From Clostridiales bacterium (lineage in GTDB: Bacteria; Bacillota; Clostridia; Saccharofermentanales; Saccharofermentanaceae), in NCBI GenBank assembly GCA_017451265.1, contig JAFSPU010000013.1, forward strand, positions 1 through 39,059: 39,059 nt of DNA, given 5' to 3'. Both the position numbers and the translations under genes were made by a program. Below are positions 14,380 to 21,791 of this stretch, in pieces; position 1 is the stretch's first letter, and the number at the start of each line of letters is the position of its first letter. The notes below the pieces were generated by a model. It searched no databases and had not been told where the DNA came from. It worked only from the letters and a program-made list of their open reading frames with translations.

Positions 14380-15671
14380 TACTTTACGCAGGAACAGTTT
14401 ACGACAGCTCGGAACAGAACAGGCTCCTTGATGAGCTTAAGACGCGCATACCGCAGACGCTTGCACGTGAGCCTCTGGATCCTGAGTGCGTCATCAATGC
14501 CATAGACAGGCTCAGGCAGGATACGCTTGCAGGTAAGTTCGATGAGCTTCTCGTGAACCTGCCTAAGGATACCGTCGCGGCCTACAAGGCGCAGGCTGCG
14601 GTGCTGTTGTCCAAGGACATGCTTCACTTAAAGCTCAAGACTGAACTTGGTAACACGGCTGAGTATGAGACGGAGGGCGCAGAGGGCTTCTCTCGCATCA
14701 GGGTAAGGACGATGCCTCTGGGCGTCATACTTCACATCGCTGCGGGCAACATGGATTTTCTGCCCGCTTATTCGCTCGCGGAAGGCCTGCTTACAGGCAA
14801 CATAAATATCCTGAAGCTTCCGTCTGCCGACGACGGCCTGTCGCTGAAGCTCATTATGCAGCTCATCGAGTATGAGCCCAAGCTTAAAGACTACATTTAC
14901 GTCTTCGATACGCCGTCCACAGATATATACGGCATGCAGAAGATGGCTGCGCTTTCCAACGGCATCAGCGTGTGGGGAAGCGACGTCGCGATCGATGCCG
15001 TGCGCAAGATGGCACCCACCGGCGTTAAGCTCATCGAGTGGGGGCAGAAGCTCGGCTTCTGTTATGTCTCACACCTCACTGAGAACGCGGAAGCGGAAGA
15101 AGAACTCAGGGCGCTTGCGAACCACATCGCGGACACAAAGCAGCTCCTATGCAGTTCGTGCCAGGTGATCTACCTTAACAGCGACAGTGACGAGGAGCAG
15201 GCTGCCTTTGCCAGAAGGTTCGCGCCGCTTCTTGAGGAAGCTGTGGGCAAGAATAAGTCGGACGAGATCGGCGTGCGTGCGCGTGATACGCTTGTAAGCT
15301 ATACCGCGAGACTTAAGGGCATACTTGGAGAGGAAGAAGTGGCGGACAATGTGATAAGGATGCGCGGGTGCAGCGTGATCATCTCGGATAACAGCAGGCT
15401 TGAGCTGTCGCCGATGATGTGTAATGTCCTCGTGAAGAACCTTCCTGAAGATAGGCTTACGCAGGTGCTCACGGAAAGCAAGAACTATCTTCAGACGGCG
15501 GGACTCATATGTCCGGCTGATGAGCGCGAACGCCTTACGGACACTCTGCTTAAGAGCGGACTTATAAGGGTTACAAGGGCAGGAAACATGAGTGCGTATT
15601 TCCCCGGTGAATCCCATGACGGAGATTATGCTTTAATGCGCTATGTCAGACATGTGAATGTGGAGCTCTGA
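14376..15671 (+). CDS. LuxC-like acyl-CoA/acyl-protein reductase
   Basis: This 431-residue protein matches the LuxC reductase family, an aldehyde-dehydrogenase-fold enzyme that reduces acyl thioesters to fatty aldehydes with NADPH. Visible marks are the cofactor region LGVILHIAAGN (115-125), the GNINILKLPS segment, and catalytic Cys259 within KQLLCSSCQ (a second Cys at 262). The ATG at 14376 is chosen because it overlaps the LuxE-like stop and follows a GGAG site. A start at 14334 would lie deeper inside the LuxE-like gene. With the LuxE-like protein it should form a fatty-acid reductase. It is the last gene clearly under the double operator; the next gene begins 55 bp later. Confidence 0.88.
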   Translation: MILYAGTVYDSSEQNRLLDELKTRIPQTLAREPLDPECVINAIDRLRQDTLAGKFDELLVNLPKDTVAAYKAQAAVLLSKDMLHLKLKTELGNTAEYETEGAEGFSRIRVRTMPLGVILHIAAGNMDFLPAYSLAEGLLTGNINILKLPSADDGLSLKLIMQLIEYEPKLKDYIYVFDTPSTDIYGMQKMAALSNGISVWGSDVAIDAVRKMAPTGVKLIEWGQKLGFCYVSHLTENAEAEEELRALANHIADTKQLLCSSCQVIYLNSDSDEEQAAFARRFAPLLEEAVGKNKSDEIGVRARDTLVSYTARLKGILGEEEVADNVIRMRGCSVIISDNSRLELSPMMCNVLVKNLPEDRLTQVLTESKNYLQTAGLICPADERERLTDTLLKSGLIRVTRAGNMSAYFPGESHDGDYALMRYVRHVNVEL

Positions 15672-15726
15672 CTTCCTTAAATAAAATAAGAAAATATGAT
15701 ATTATTACTTGTTGGGGACAAAACAA

Positions 15727-16233
15727 ATGGACAGGTATTTCAACAGGAAAAGAATTGACGGAGCTAACAGGGGACTTGTCGCCTGTTATGTTTTGGCTGG
15801 CATCATTCTGCTGCCTTTGATCGTTATTCTTATCGCGGGCCTGCAGGACGGAGAGTCTCATATGATCGTGACTGTTGTGATACTGCTGCTGATCCTTTCT
15901 GCGGAAGTTACAGCTCTTGCATTGATCACCCACAGGATCAACCGCGCCAAGAGATATGCCCCTATCTTCGAAGAGGATCACGACGGCATCATCACATTTG
16001 AACGTATCAATGAGATGACCGGTTACGGTCTTGAAAGAGTAAAGAAAGATATCTCATGGCTTCTTCAGAGCGGTTATCTTATAAACGCCGTTACTGATAA
16101 CGAGAAGGTTATCCTTTGGAGCGAGAACGAATACCTTGATATCACATGTCCCACATGCGGCGCAGTTAATCAAGTCAGGTTCGGAAGTTCCAACAAATGT
16201 AAGCACTGTGGTTCTTACTTAAGGAGAGTGTGA
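15727..16233 (+). CDS. Membrane protein with C-terminal zinc ribbon
   Basis: This 168-residue protein has two transmembrane helices (about 19-42 and 48-70). A cytoplasmic winged-helix-like stretch (FERINEMTGYGLERVKKDISWLLQSG) follows, then a C-terminal zinc ribbon with CPTC and CKHC pairs. The second, paralogous protein encoded next has the same order of parts. The ATG at 15727 is preceded by GGGGA; a TTG at 15709 would precede that site. I do not recognise a named family. The zinc ribbon next to a membrane anchor suggests a scaffold or sensor rather than an enzyme. It lies two bases before its paralogue and in the same unit as an LCP protein. Confidence 0.75.
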   Translation: MDRYFNRKRIDGANRGLVACYVLAGIILLPLIVILIAGLQDGESHMIVTVVILLLILSAEVTALALITHRINRAKRYAPIFEEDHDGIITFERINEMTGYGLERVKKDISWLLQSGYLINAVTDNEKVILWSENEYLDITCPTCGAVNQVRFGSSNKCKHCGSYLRRV

Positions 16234-16234
16234 T

Positions 16235-16771
16235 ATGTATAAGAATCACAGCAAGTACACATCAACACTCGTCTGGTCGATCTTAGGCCTCGTCTTCGGT
16301 ATCCTGCCGAATCTGTTCTGGCTGTTTCTGGTGGCAATGTGCTTTGCCCTGCGTGAATACAACACGCCGGTTATTGTATTCGGCTCGTTTTCTATCGTGG
16401 TCGGAATCGTGTTTACGGTGCTCGGGATCAGAGGCCTTTTGACTATCGCTGCTGTCTCTGCCGCCAACTGGGATTTCGAGAAGGACGCTGACGGCATCGT
16501 CGGCATGGATACGATCCTTAAGGCGCGCGGCAAGAAGAAGGGCAGCGCCTATGAGAGATGTCTCCTGCGCGCTGTGGAGAAGGGATACTTCGAGAAGCTT
16601 ACATACGACCGCACCAACAGAATTTTCGAGATGTCTGACAGAGTTAATGATATGAACGATTACCGTAACAGGTTCGTAGGAAAGAACTGCCCTAACTGCG
16701 GTGCGCCGCTTAAGATAAAGAAGGGCATGTCCATTGTCTGCGACCGCTGCGGTCAGGAGGTAGAGGGATAA
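16235..16771 (+). CDS. Membrane protein with C-terminal zinc ribbon (paralogue)
   Basis: This 178-residue protein has two N-terminal transmembrane helices (about 11-35 and 46-70), a cytoplasmic middle with ADGIVGMDTILKARG and a helical ERCLLRAVEKGYF stretch, and a C-terminal zinc ribbon (CPNC, CDRC). Its layout mirrors the preceding protein, including the DGI-start domain before the ribbon, so the two are distant paralogues and may form a heteromer. It starts two bases after its neighbour and ends one base before the LCP gene, so the three are likely one transcript. The function is unknown; a role tied to envelope assembly is inferred only from the LCP neighbour. Confidence 0.75.
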   Translation: MYKNHSKYTSTLVWSILGLVFGILPNLFWLFLVAMCFALREYNTPVIVFGSFSIVVGIVFTVLGIRGLLTIAAVSAANWDFEKDADGIVGMDTILKARGKKKGSAYERCLLRAVEKGYFEKLTYDRTNRIFEMSDRVNDMNDYRNRFVGKNCPNCGAPLKIKKGMSIVCDRCGQEVEG

Positions 16772-16772
16772 T

Positions 16773-17819
16773 ATGACGGATTCCACCAAGAATAAGATAG
16801 CGATAATCGCTGCAGGCGTGGCCGTAGTGGCATTGGCCGCAGGTTCAGCCGTGTATATGCATAACCACAGTGCGGCATCGCCGGTAGGAGTTGTGGAGCA
16901 GCCTGCCGTGCCAACGGAGCCCCAGTCTACATTCGAGCACGTGGACGATCCTAATTCTCTGTCACCTACGATAGAGAGACTAATCTACTATAACGGAGCA
17001 CAGTACCGTTACAGAGAAGATATAGACACACTTCTTATCATCGGTACCGATATCTATGATCAGGAAGATAATGAAGAGTTCAGATGCAACAGCCAGGCTG
17101 ACCTTATCCTGGTAGTTGTCTTTGATAATACCAATCAGAAGTACAACATCATTCAGATAAACCGTGACACTATCACAGGTATCAAGAGATATGATGTTCT
17201 CGGCCAGTATGCGGGCATCATAGACCTTCAGATCGCTCTGTCCCATTCATACGGCACAGGCGGCCTCGACAGCTGCCGTGACACCGCGTTCGCAGTATCA
17301 AGACTTCTGTATGATACGGATATTGACAGCGTCATGTCTGTAACGATGGGTGCGGTACCTGCGTTTAACGACCTGGTCGGAGGCGTTGATGTTTACGTGG
17401 AGGATAATTTCCGCGGCGTTGACAATACTCTGGTTCAGGGTCAGATCAATCACCTTGAGGGAGATCATGCCCTGACATTCGTAAGAGCTCGTATGGGCAT
17501 GGCTGATGATTCTTCTAATATAAACAGAATGAGCCGTCAGAGAACTTATATGGTCGCTTTGATGGAAGCTTTGGGCAACTGCCTGCAGAAGGATCCTGAT
17601 TTCGTTGTAAATGCATATTCCCAGCTGGCAAATTATATCGTATCCGATATCAGCACTGACGAGTTCAATGAGTATGCAGAAAGATTCGTCACATACGAGC
17701 AGGGAGATATCCTTGTTCCTGAAGGTGAGTCTGTAGAGGGTGACAGATACATGGAGTTCTATGTAGATGAAGATGCACTCCAGCAGCTCATCGTAGACAC
17801 ATTCTATGAACCCGCATGA
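16773..17819 (+). CDS. LytR-CpsA-Psr (LCP) family protein
   Basis: This 348-residue protein has a short cytoplasmic start, one TM helix (about 9-28), a linker, and an extracytoplasmic LCP domain. LCP marks are LLIIGTD, the RCNSQADLILVV strand, INRDT, the GGVDVYVEDNF segment and a FVRAR...NRMSRQR stretch with the family's conserved arginines. LCP enzymes transfer undecaprenyl-linked glycopolymers to peptidoglycan or protein. The gene converges on the minus-strand CpsB/C/D unit, which fits attachment of that polymer, though this is inferred. It ends close to a bidirectionally placed hairpin region. Confidence 0.93.
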   Translation: MTDSTKNKIAIIAAGVAVVALAAGSAVYMHNHSAASPVGVVEQPAVPTEPQSTFEHVDDPNSLSPTIERLIYYNGAQYRYREDIDTLLIIGTDIYDQEDNEEFRCNSQADLILVVVFDNTNQKYNIIQINRDTITGIKRYDVLGQYAGIIDLQIALSHSYGTGGLDSCRDTAFAVSRLLYDTDIDSVMSVTMGAVPAFNDLVGGVDVYVEDNFRGVDNTLVQGQINHLEGDHALTFVRARMGMADDSSNINRMSRQRTYMVALMEALGNCLQKDPDFVVNAYSQLANYIVSDISTDEFNEYAERFVTYEQGDILVPEGESVEGDRYMEFYVDEDALQQLIVDTFYEPA

Positions 17820-17905
17820 TGACCTGAATGGTTAAGCGGGGGATCCTCCTCCGCTGCCGAAGGGACACACTGTAATCAGACAATCAGTTAATTAAGACAA
17901 TAAAA

Positions 17906-17933
17906 GACGCCCGAGTTCTAGACCTCGGGCGTC
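17906..17933 (-). terminator. Intrinsic terminator of the minus-strand polysaccharide/sortase unit
   Basis: A perfect 10-bp GC-rich stem is formed by GACGCCCGAG (17906-17915) and CTCGGGCGTC (17924-17933) with an 8-nt loop. Read on the minus strand it is followed by TTTTATTG. It lies about 30 bp beyond the sortase-substrate stop codon. On the plus strand it lacks a T-tract but could still slow the LCP transcript. Confidence 0.85.
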
Positions 17934-17963
17934 ACTGTTGCTGACAGCAATTATATATCGATG

Positions 17964-18608
17964 TCAGTCAGCAGATACCGCTGACTTCTTCGATGTTGTG
18001 AAGCAAATAGCAGCACCGATGAGCGCTGTAATGGAAATCAAAGCATAAACGGCAGATGAATAACCGGTTTGTGCCGATGCAATCATTCCTGTTGCTTCTG
18101 CGGTGGGAACTGAAACTGCAGAACCGGGCTCGTCACTCTTGACAACAAATACTACTGTACAAAGGTGATTGAAGATCGCATGAACTACTGTTCCATCCTG
18201 TTCGAACCAAGCGGAATCCCAAGACTGTGTAGCCTCGTTCCAGTAAAGAACGGCCAGAACCTCAGAATCTGAGTTACGTACAAATGTAACAAGAAGTGAG
18301 TTGTTCGAAGCAAAGTACTGATCGTTTACTACTGTGCCCTGAAGATTGACGATATCAACGTCAACAGCGTCCAGAGAGCAATCAGGGATTACATCATCAC
18401 CTACAGCAGCTGCTGCAGCATCAGGAAGAACCTCTAATGCATGTTCAGTAGGATTGGGATCAGAAATGCGAACATAGAAACCGTCTACTGTACTTCCGTT
18501 CGGAACGATATCCTGACCGTGAGGCTCCGGGCTTTCTGCTGCCATGACAGGGATTGACATAGCAAATACGAGAGCGACCGCAGCGATGGTCGAGATTATC
18601 TTCTTCAT
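17964..18608 (-). CDS. Secreted surface protein with SAQTG sorting signal
   Basis: This 214-residue protein has an N-terminal signal peptide (core VALVFAMSIPVMA, cleavage near residue 24). An extracellular domain with no family I recognise runs to about 165. The C-terminal cell-wall sorting signal has three parts: SAQTG at 178-182, a hydrophobic helix at about 186-204, and the basic tail SKKSAVSAD. The gene directly upstream encodes a class B sortase, so the motif is very probably its substrate site. Related clostridial class B enzymes use (S/P)PxTG or NVQTG-type motifs. The ATG at 18608 is chosen for its spacing from AAGGAG; two in-frame ATGs lie upstream. The mature domain is acidic and includes a WNEATQSWDS stretch. 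Confidence 0.8.
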   Translation of the reverse strand: MKKIISTIAAVALVFAMSIPVMAAESPEPHGQDIVPNGSTVDGFYVRISDPNPTEHALEVLPDAAAAAVGDDVIPDCSLDAVDVDIVNLQGTVVNDQYFASNNSLLVTFVRNSDSEVLAVLYWNEATQSWDSAWFEQDGTVVHAIFNHLCTVVFVVKSDEPGSAVSVPTAEATGMIASAQTGYSSAVYALISITALIGAAICFTTSKKSAVSAD

Positions 18609-18643
18609 CAGCATATCTCCTTTCATAATATTTTTATTTATGT

Positions 18644-19441
18644 TCACTGATCAGGCTTCATAATAGCCATAACCAGGAATCTTCTGGTGTTATTTCCTTC
18701 CAGACACGTAGACAGAATAAGGACTCTGTCCTGCTCCGGGTCTTCCGGGAAATTATCCTCATTAATATACCCCCCTATCTCTCTAGCCGTCAATAACGAA
18801 CTAAAGAAAGTTTGATACACCACGGGATCGTACATATCATTATAATACAGGATATGCATTTTGTTAAATGGCATGGCTGCGAACAGCTCGTATTCGTACA
18901 TTCCTGAGGGGGTATAGAGCCTAATTACCGGGTCAGATGATAGGAATTCGGGGTCTGAAAAGTAGCTTTGAAGGTGCCCAAACATAATATTTCCGGCATT
19001 CATGTGGTGTCCGTAGAGGATTGTCACCGGATCGTTAAGATCTGTTGAATTATATGTTGCTTCCGAAAAAATGGCTCCTCCGGCGGAATAATTTCCGTCT
19101 GAATTGCGTCTTAAGTAGTATGTATCGTCATCAGGATTCTGGACGACAGGGTAGGAAATGTCGGTTCCGGGGATGTCCAGCCAAGCAAATATATCAGGGT
19201 TAAGAGCCTGCAATGAGTCGAAATCGACTTCAAGCAGACCTGAATCCTCCGTCTGTACATCAACGCCGCTGTCAGCCACAGCGTCCTGATACGGAGTGAT
19301 CTCCTGTACAGATATCGGGGAAGCATACTGCTCAGTAGTAAGATTCTTGGGAGAATAAGTATCAAGAAACCACTTAACTCCGAAGAATACAGCAACTCCG
19401 AGTAAAAGGAATCCTATGACTATCTTAAGATTCTTCTTCAT
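18644..19441 (-). CDS. srtB: Class B sortase
   Basis: This 265-residue membrane-anchored transpeptidase has an N-terminal TM helix (about 7-25). The sortase barrel contains the AWLDIPGTDISYPVV entry strand, catalytic His145 in ILYGHHMNAG, Cys246 in LILSTCLE and Arg in NTRRFLVMA. These are class B features (long segment between His and Cys, STC motif). It cleaves between Thr and Gly of a C-terminal motif and attaches the protein to the wall. The adjacent downstream gene encodes a protein with SAQTG, its probable dedicated substrate. It overlaps the phosphatase gene by four bases, inside the CpsB/C/D unit, which is not the commonest place for a sortase. Confidence 0.93.
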   Translation of the reverse strand: MKKNLKIVIGFLLLGVAVFFGVKWFLDTYSPKNLTTEQYASPISVQEITPYQDAVADSGVDVQTEDSGLLEVDFDSLQALNPDIFAWLDIPGTDISYPVVQNPDDDTYYLRRNSDGNYSAGGAIFSEATYNSTDLNDPVTILYGHHMNAGNIMFGHLQSYFSDPEFLSSDPVIRLYTPSGMYEYELFAAMPFNKMHILYYNDMYDPVVYQTFFSSLLTAREIGGYINEDNFPEDPEQDRVLILSTCLEGNNTRRFLVMAIMKPDQ

Positions 19442-20181
19442 TCTTTTCCTCCTCTTGCCTTATAAGCTCTGAAGGCTTCCCTAACAAGGGACTCATTCTT
19501 CCTTACATGATGCAGGGCATCCGGGCCGAGCTTCTTTTCGATGGCTGCCTCGGCAGGACCGATGTCCGGCTGTCTGGATGTAAGGTTATGCGCATCAGAA
19601 CCGATAAAGTCTATCGTCTTGTCGGATATCATGCGGAACGCCTTCTTGCGAGTCTTCGCGCTTAAGAAGAACTCGGCGTTACACTGGATGAGGATTCCTG
19701 TGTCCAAAAGATCGTCTATCTTACCTGAAGGCTGGATCTTCATATATCTTTCGATGTGGGCGGCTACCGGGATGATCCCCATGGACTTGATCTCCGTGAT
19801 CTCTCTTATCATATAGTCAGTCCACTTGCCGCTGAACGGCATCTCGATCAGCAGTAGCTTTGTTCCCTGAAGGCACAGGCTGTTAAGATCCTCGCAGGAG
19901 CTTAATCCTCTGTAGTAGTAGACTTCGGCACCGAGGGCGATTTCGGGGTATGAACTTAAACCTCCGGGCGTTTGCTGCAGGGCCTCCATCAATGATGCAT
20001 AAGCGGTATTTCTTTTCTCAAGGAAACGGGACGGGCTGTTGGAGTCTGCATAGAAGTGCGGAGTCGCACATATAAAATCAACGCCCTGTTCTTTCCACAT
20101 ATCAAGCATGCCGACAGACATCTTTATATCTTTGCTTCCGTCGTCGACACCGGGGATGAGATGTGAGTGAAAATCAAGCAT
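19438..20181 (-). CDS. cpsB: CpsB/CapC-type tyrosine-protein phosphatase (PHP fold)
   Basis: This 247-residue manganese-dependent PHP phosphatase has the metal-binding HSHLIPGVDDGS at the N terminus, then ATPHFY, an AAHIERY segment and GSDAHN near the C terminus. The family dephosphorylates the tyrosine cluster of the CpsD kinase and so tunes polymer chain length and export. The kinase gene lies immediately upstream (12 bp) and the sortase gene overlaps its end. Together with the CpsC and CpsD homologues it completes the Wzd/Wze/Wzh-like regulatory module of Gram-positive capsule loci. Glycosyltransferase, flippase and polymerase genes are not in this window. Confidence 0.93.
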   Translation of the reverse strand: MLDFHSHLIPGVDDGSKDIKMSVGMLDMWKEQGVDFICATPHFYADSNSPSRFLEKRNTAYASLMEALQQTPGGLSSYPEIALGAEVYYYRGLSSCEDLNSLCLQGTKLLLIEMPFSGKWTDYMIREITEIKSMGIIPVAAHIERYMKIQPSGKIDDLLDTGILIQCNAEFFLSAKTRKKAFRMISDKTIDFIGSDAHNLTSRQPDIGPAEAAIEKKLGPDALHHVRKNESLVREAFRAYKARGGKE

Positions 20182-20193
20182 GATGACCTGAGG

Positions 20194-20970
20194 TTATGCT
20201 CTGTATTCCTTCCGGTAGTACTTGCTGTAGTATTTGCTATAGCCCTTACCGTAGCCTTTGTAATACTTCTTCTTTGCGGTGTCCGCATTTGTATAAATGA
20301 AGCCGATTACCTTGGCATTTACGAGTCTTAACTGTCTCATGGTATTAGACAGACCGCGCTTTGCAGCATGATCGCTTCTTACTACGACGGCGATGCCGGA
20401 CACGAAGTTTGAAGCTACGAGAGCATCCGTTACTGCGGTAACAGGAGGGAGGTCGATGATGATTACATCATAGAATTCCCTCAGGGTATCGATCAGCTGG
20501 CGCATTCTCTGTGACTGCATAAGCTCCGAAGGGTTCGGAGGGATACTACCTGCGGTGATTACGTCGAACTTAATGGGGTCGGCGCTGCTTCTGCGGAATG
20601 CGATCCTCTGGATGGCATCCGAGATGGAATCCAGACCTGCCAGAAGATTGGACAGACCGGGAGTCTTCTTAAGATTAAGTCTGGTGTTGAAGTTAGGGAT
20701 ACGCATATCACCCTCGATCAGGAGTACGCGGCTGTTAGCTTCTGCCAGAGTATAAGCGAGGTTGATGGAAGTCAGTGACTTACCTTCACCCTGGAATGTC
20801 GAAGTAATGCCGATAACATGGCACTTTTCTTCAGCGGGGAATGAGAACAGAAGGTTGGTTCTAAGAAGCTTGTATGCCTCGGAAGCCGCGAAATTAAGAT
20901 GCGGTCCGATCATGCTCTTCTGTTCTACAGACAGAGTGGAATCAGGCGTATTATCTTTTTTCTTAGCCAT
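20194..20970 (-). CDS. cpsD: CpsD-type bacterial tyrosine kinase
   Basis: This 258-residue BY-kinase has Walker A STFQGEGKSL (57-66), Walker A' LLIEGDMR (84-91) and Walker B VIIIDLPP. Its C-terminal tail has about nine tyrosines mixed with Gly, Lys and Ser (for example KYYSKYYRK), the autophosphorylation cluster. It works with the membrane protein encoded next upstream, which supplies the activating segment, and is reset by the PHP phosphatase. The start ATG overlaps the CpsC-like stop by one base. The tail is denser in Tyr than most CpsD proteins I recall. Confidence 0.94.
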   Translation of the reverse strand: MAKKKDNTPDSTLSVEQKSMIGPHLNFAASEAYKLLRTNLLFSFPAEEKCHVIGITSTFQGEGKSLTSINLAYTLAEANSRVLLIEGDMRIPNFNTRLNLKKTPGLSNLLAGLDSISDAIQRIAFRRSSADPIKFDVITAGSIPPNPSELMQSQRMRQLIDTLREFYDVIIIDLPPVTAVTDALVASNFVSGIAVVVRSDHAAKRGLSNTMRQLRLVNAKVIGFIYTNADTAKKKYYKGYGKGYSKYYSKYYRKEYRA

Positions 20971-21782
20971 TATTCGTTCTCCTTCTTTGAGAATTCTATC
21001 TTTGCATCCGAAGCTGCAGCTCTGTAAGACGAGTAATAACCGTACTTGGAATAGCCGTAGCTGCCGCTGGTCTTACCCGTGATAAGGTCAGGGATTACAG
21101 CAAGCAAAGGCACTTCGGGATAGTTGTCCGTGAGGTAATCCTCGCTGTGGATGCTGTCATCGAGCAGATAGTTGATAACGATGACTGCACAGATGAATAC
21201 GAATCCTACGAGAGCGCCGATAGCTGCATTCTTGGTGTAGCTCGGTGAGCTCTTGGATGCGGGAACTACAGCGTAGTCAACGATCTTAACGTCACTTCCG
21301 TTAACGATCTCGGAGATCTTGTCAGGAAGTATGAGCGCGATGGTGTTTGCGATCTTCTCAGCCTCTTGAGGTGAATCTGCCGTGATCGTGATGCTGAAGA
21401 TCTCAGTATTATTAACAGCTGCTGCATTGATGCGGCTGTATAACTCGTTGTAAGAATAATTCGTGCCTGATTCCTCGATTACGTCGTTCAGAACTCTTCT
21501 GGATTTAAGGATAACGACGTAAGTATCTACGAGCTTCTGGGCTGCAGAAAGGTCGGCACTGGAAATCGATAAAGAAGCACTGCCTACCGAGATGTTGGAG
21601 TTGTTAACATATAGGAGCGTGCTAGCCGTGTACTGCGGTGCAACAAAGCCGTATGTGATACCGAAAGCGGCGCCGGCACCGATAATAACCACAATTAAGA
21701 TCAGCCAGAACTTGCTGAGCAAAACCATGCCAAGTTCGAGCAGATCAATCTCAAATTCTTCAGACTTTTTCTCGTTCATCAT
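20970..21782 (-). CDS. cpsC: CpsC/Wzz-type polysaccharide co-polymerase
   Basis: This 270-residue protein has TM1 at about 20-42, an extracytoplasmic Wzz domain (YTASTLLYVNN, KIVDYAVVPASKSSPSY), TM2 at about 183-205, and a cytoplasmic tail ending YGYSKYGYYSSYR...FSKKENE. The tail is the usual activator of the partner kinase. The proline-containing VPASKSSPSY motif before TM2 is typical. Two consecutive ATGs start the gene. Its ribosome site (AAGGAG) lies in the last codons of the upstream TPP enzyme, so translation is coupled. It sets chain length of an exported polysaccharide together with the kinase. Confidence 0.92.
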   Translation of the reverse strand: MMNEKKSEEFEIDLLELGMVLLSKFWLILIVVIIGAGAAFGITYGFVAPQYTASTLLYVNNSNISVGSASLSISSADLSAAQKLVDTYVVILKSRRVLNDVIEESGTNYSYNELYSRINAAAVNNTEIFSITITADSPQEAEKIANTIALILPDKISEIVNGSDVKIVDYAVVPASKSSPSYTKNAAIGALVGFVFICAVIVINYLLDDSIHSEDYLTDNYPEVPLLAVIPDLITGKTSGSYGYSKYGYYSSYRAAASDAKIEFSKKENE

Positions 21783-21791
21783 TTCAGTTTA

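Noticed and set aside
11180-15671. A bioluminescence (lux) operon.
   Set aside because: LuxE- and LuxC-like genes are present but no luxA, luxB or luxD is seen, and an anaerobic Clostridia host would not support luciferase.
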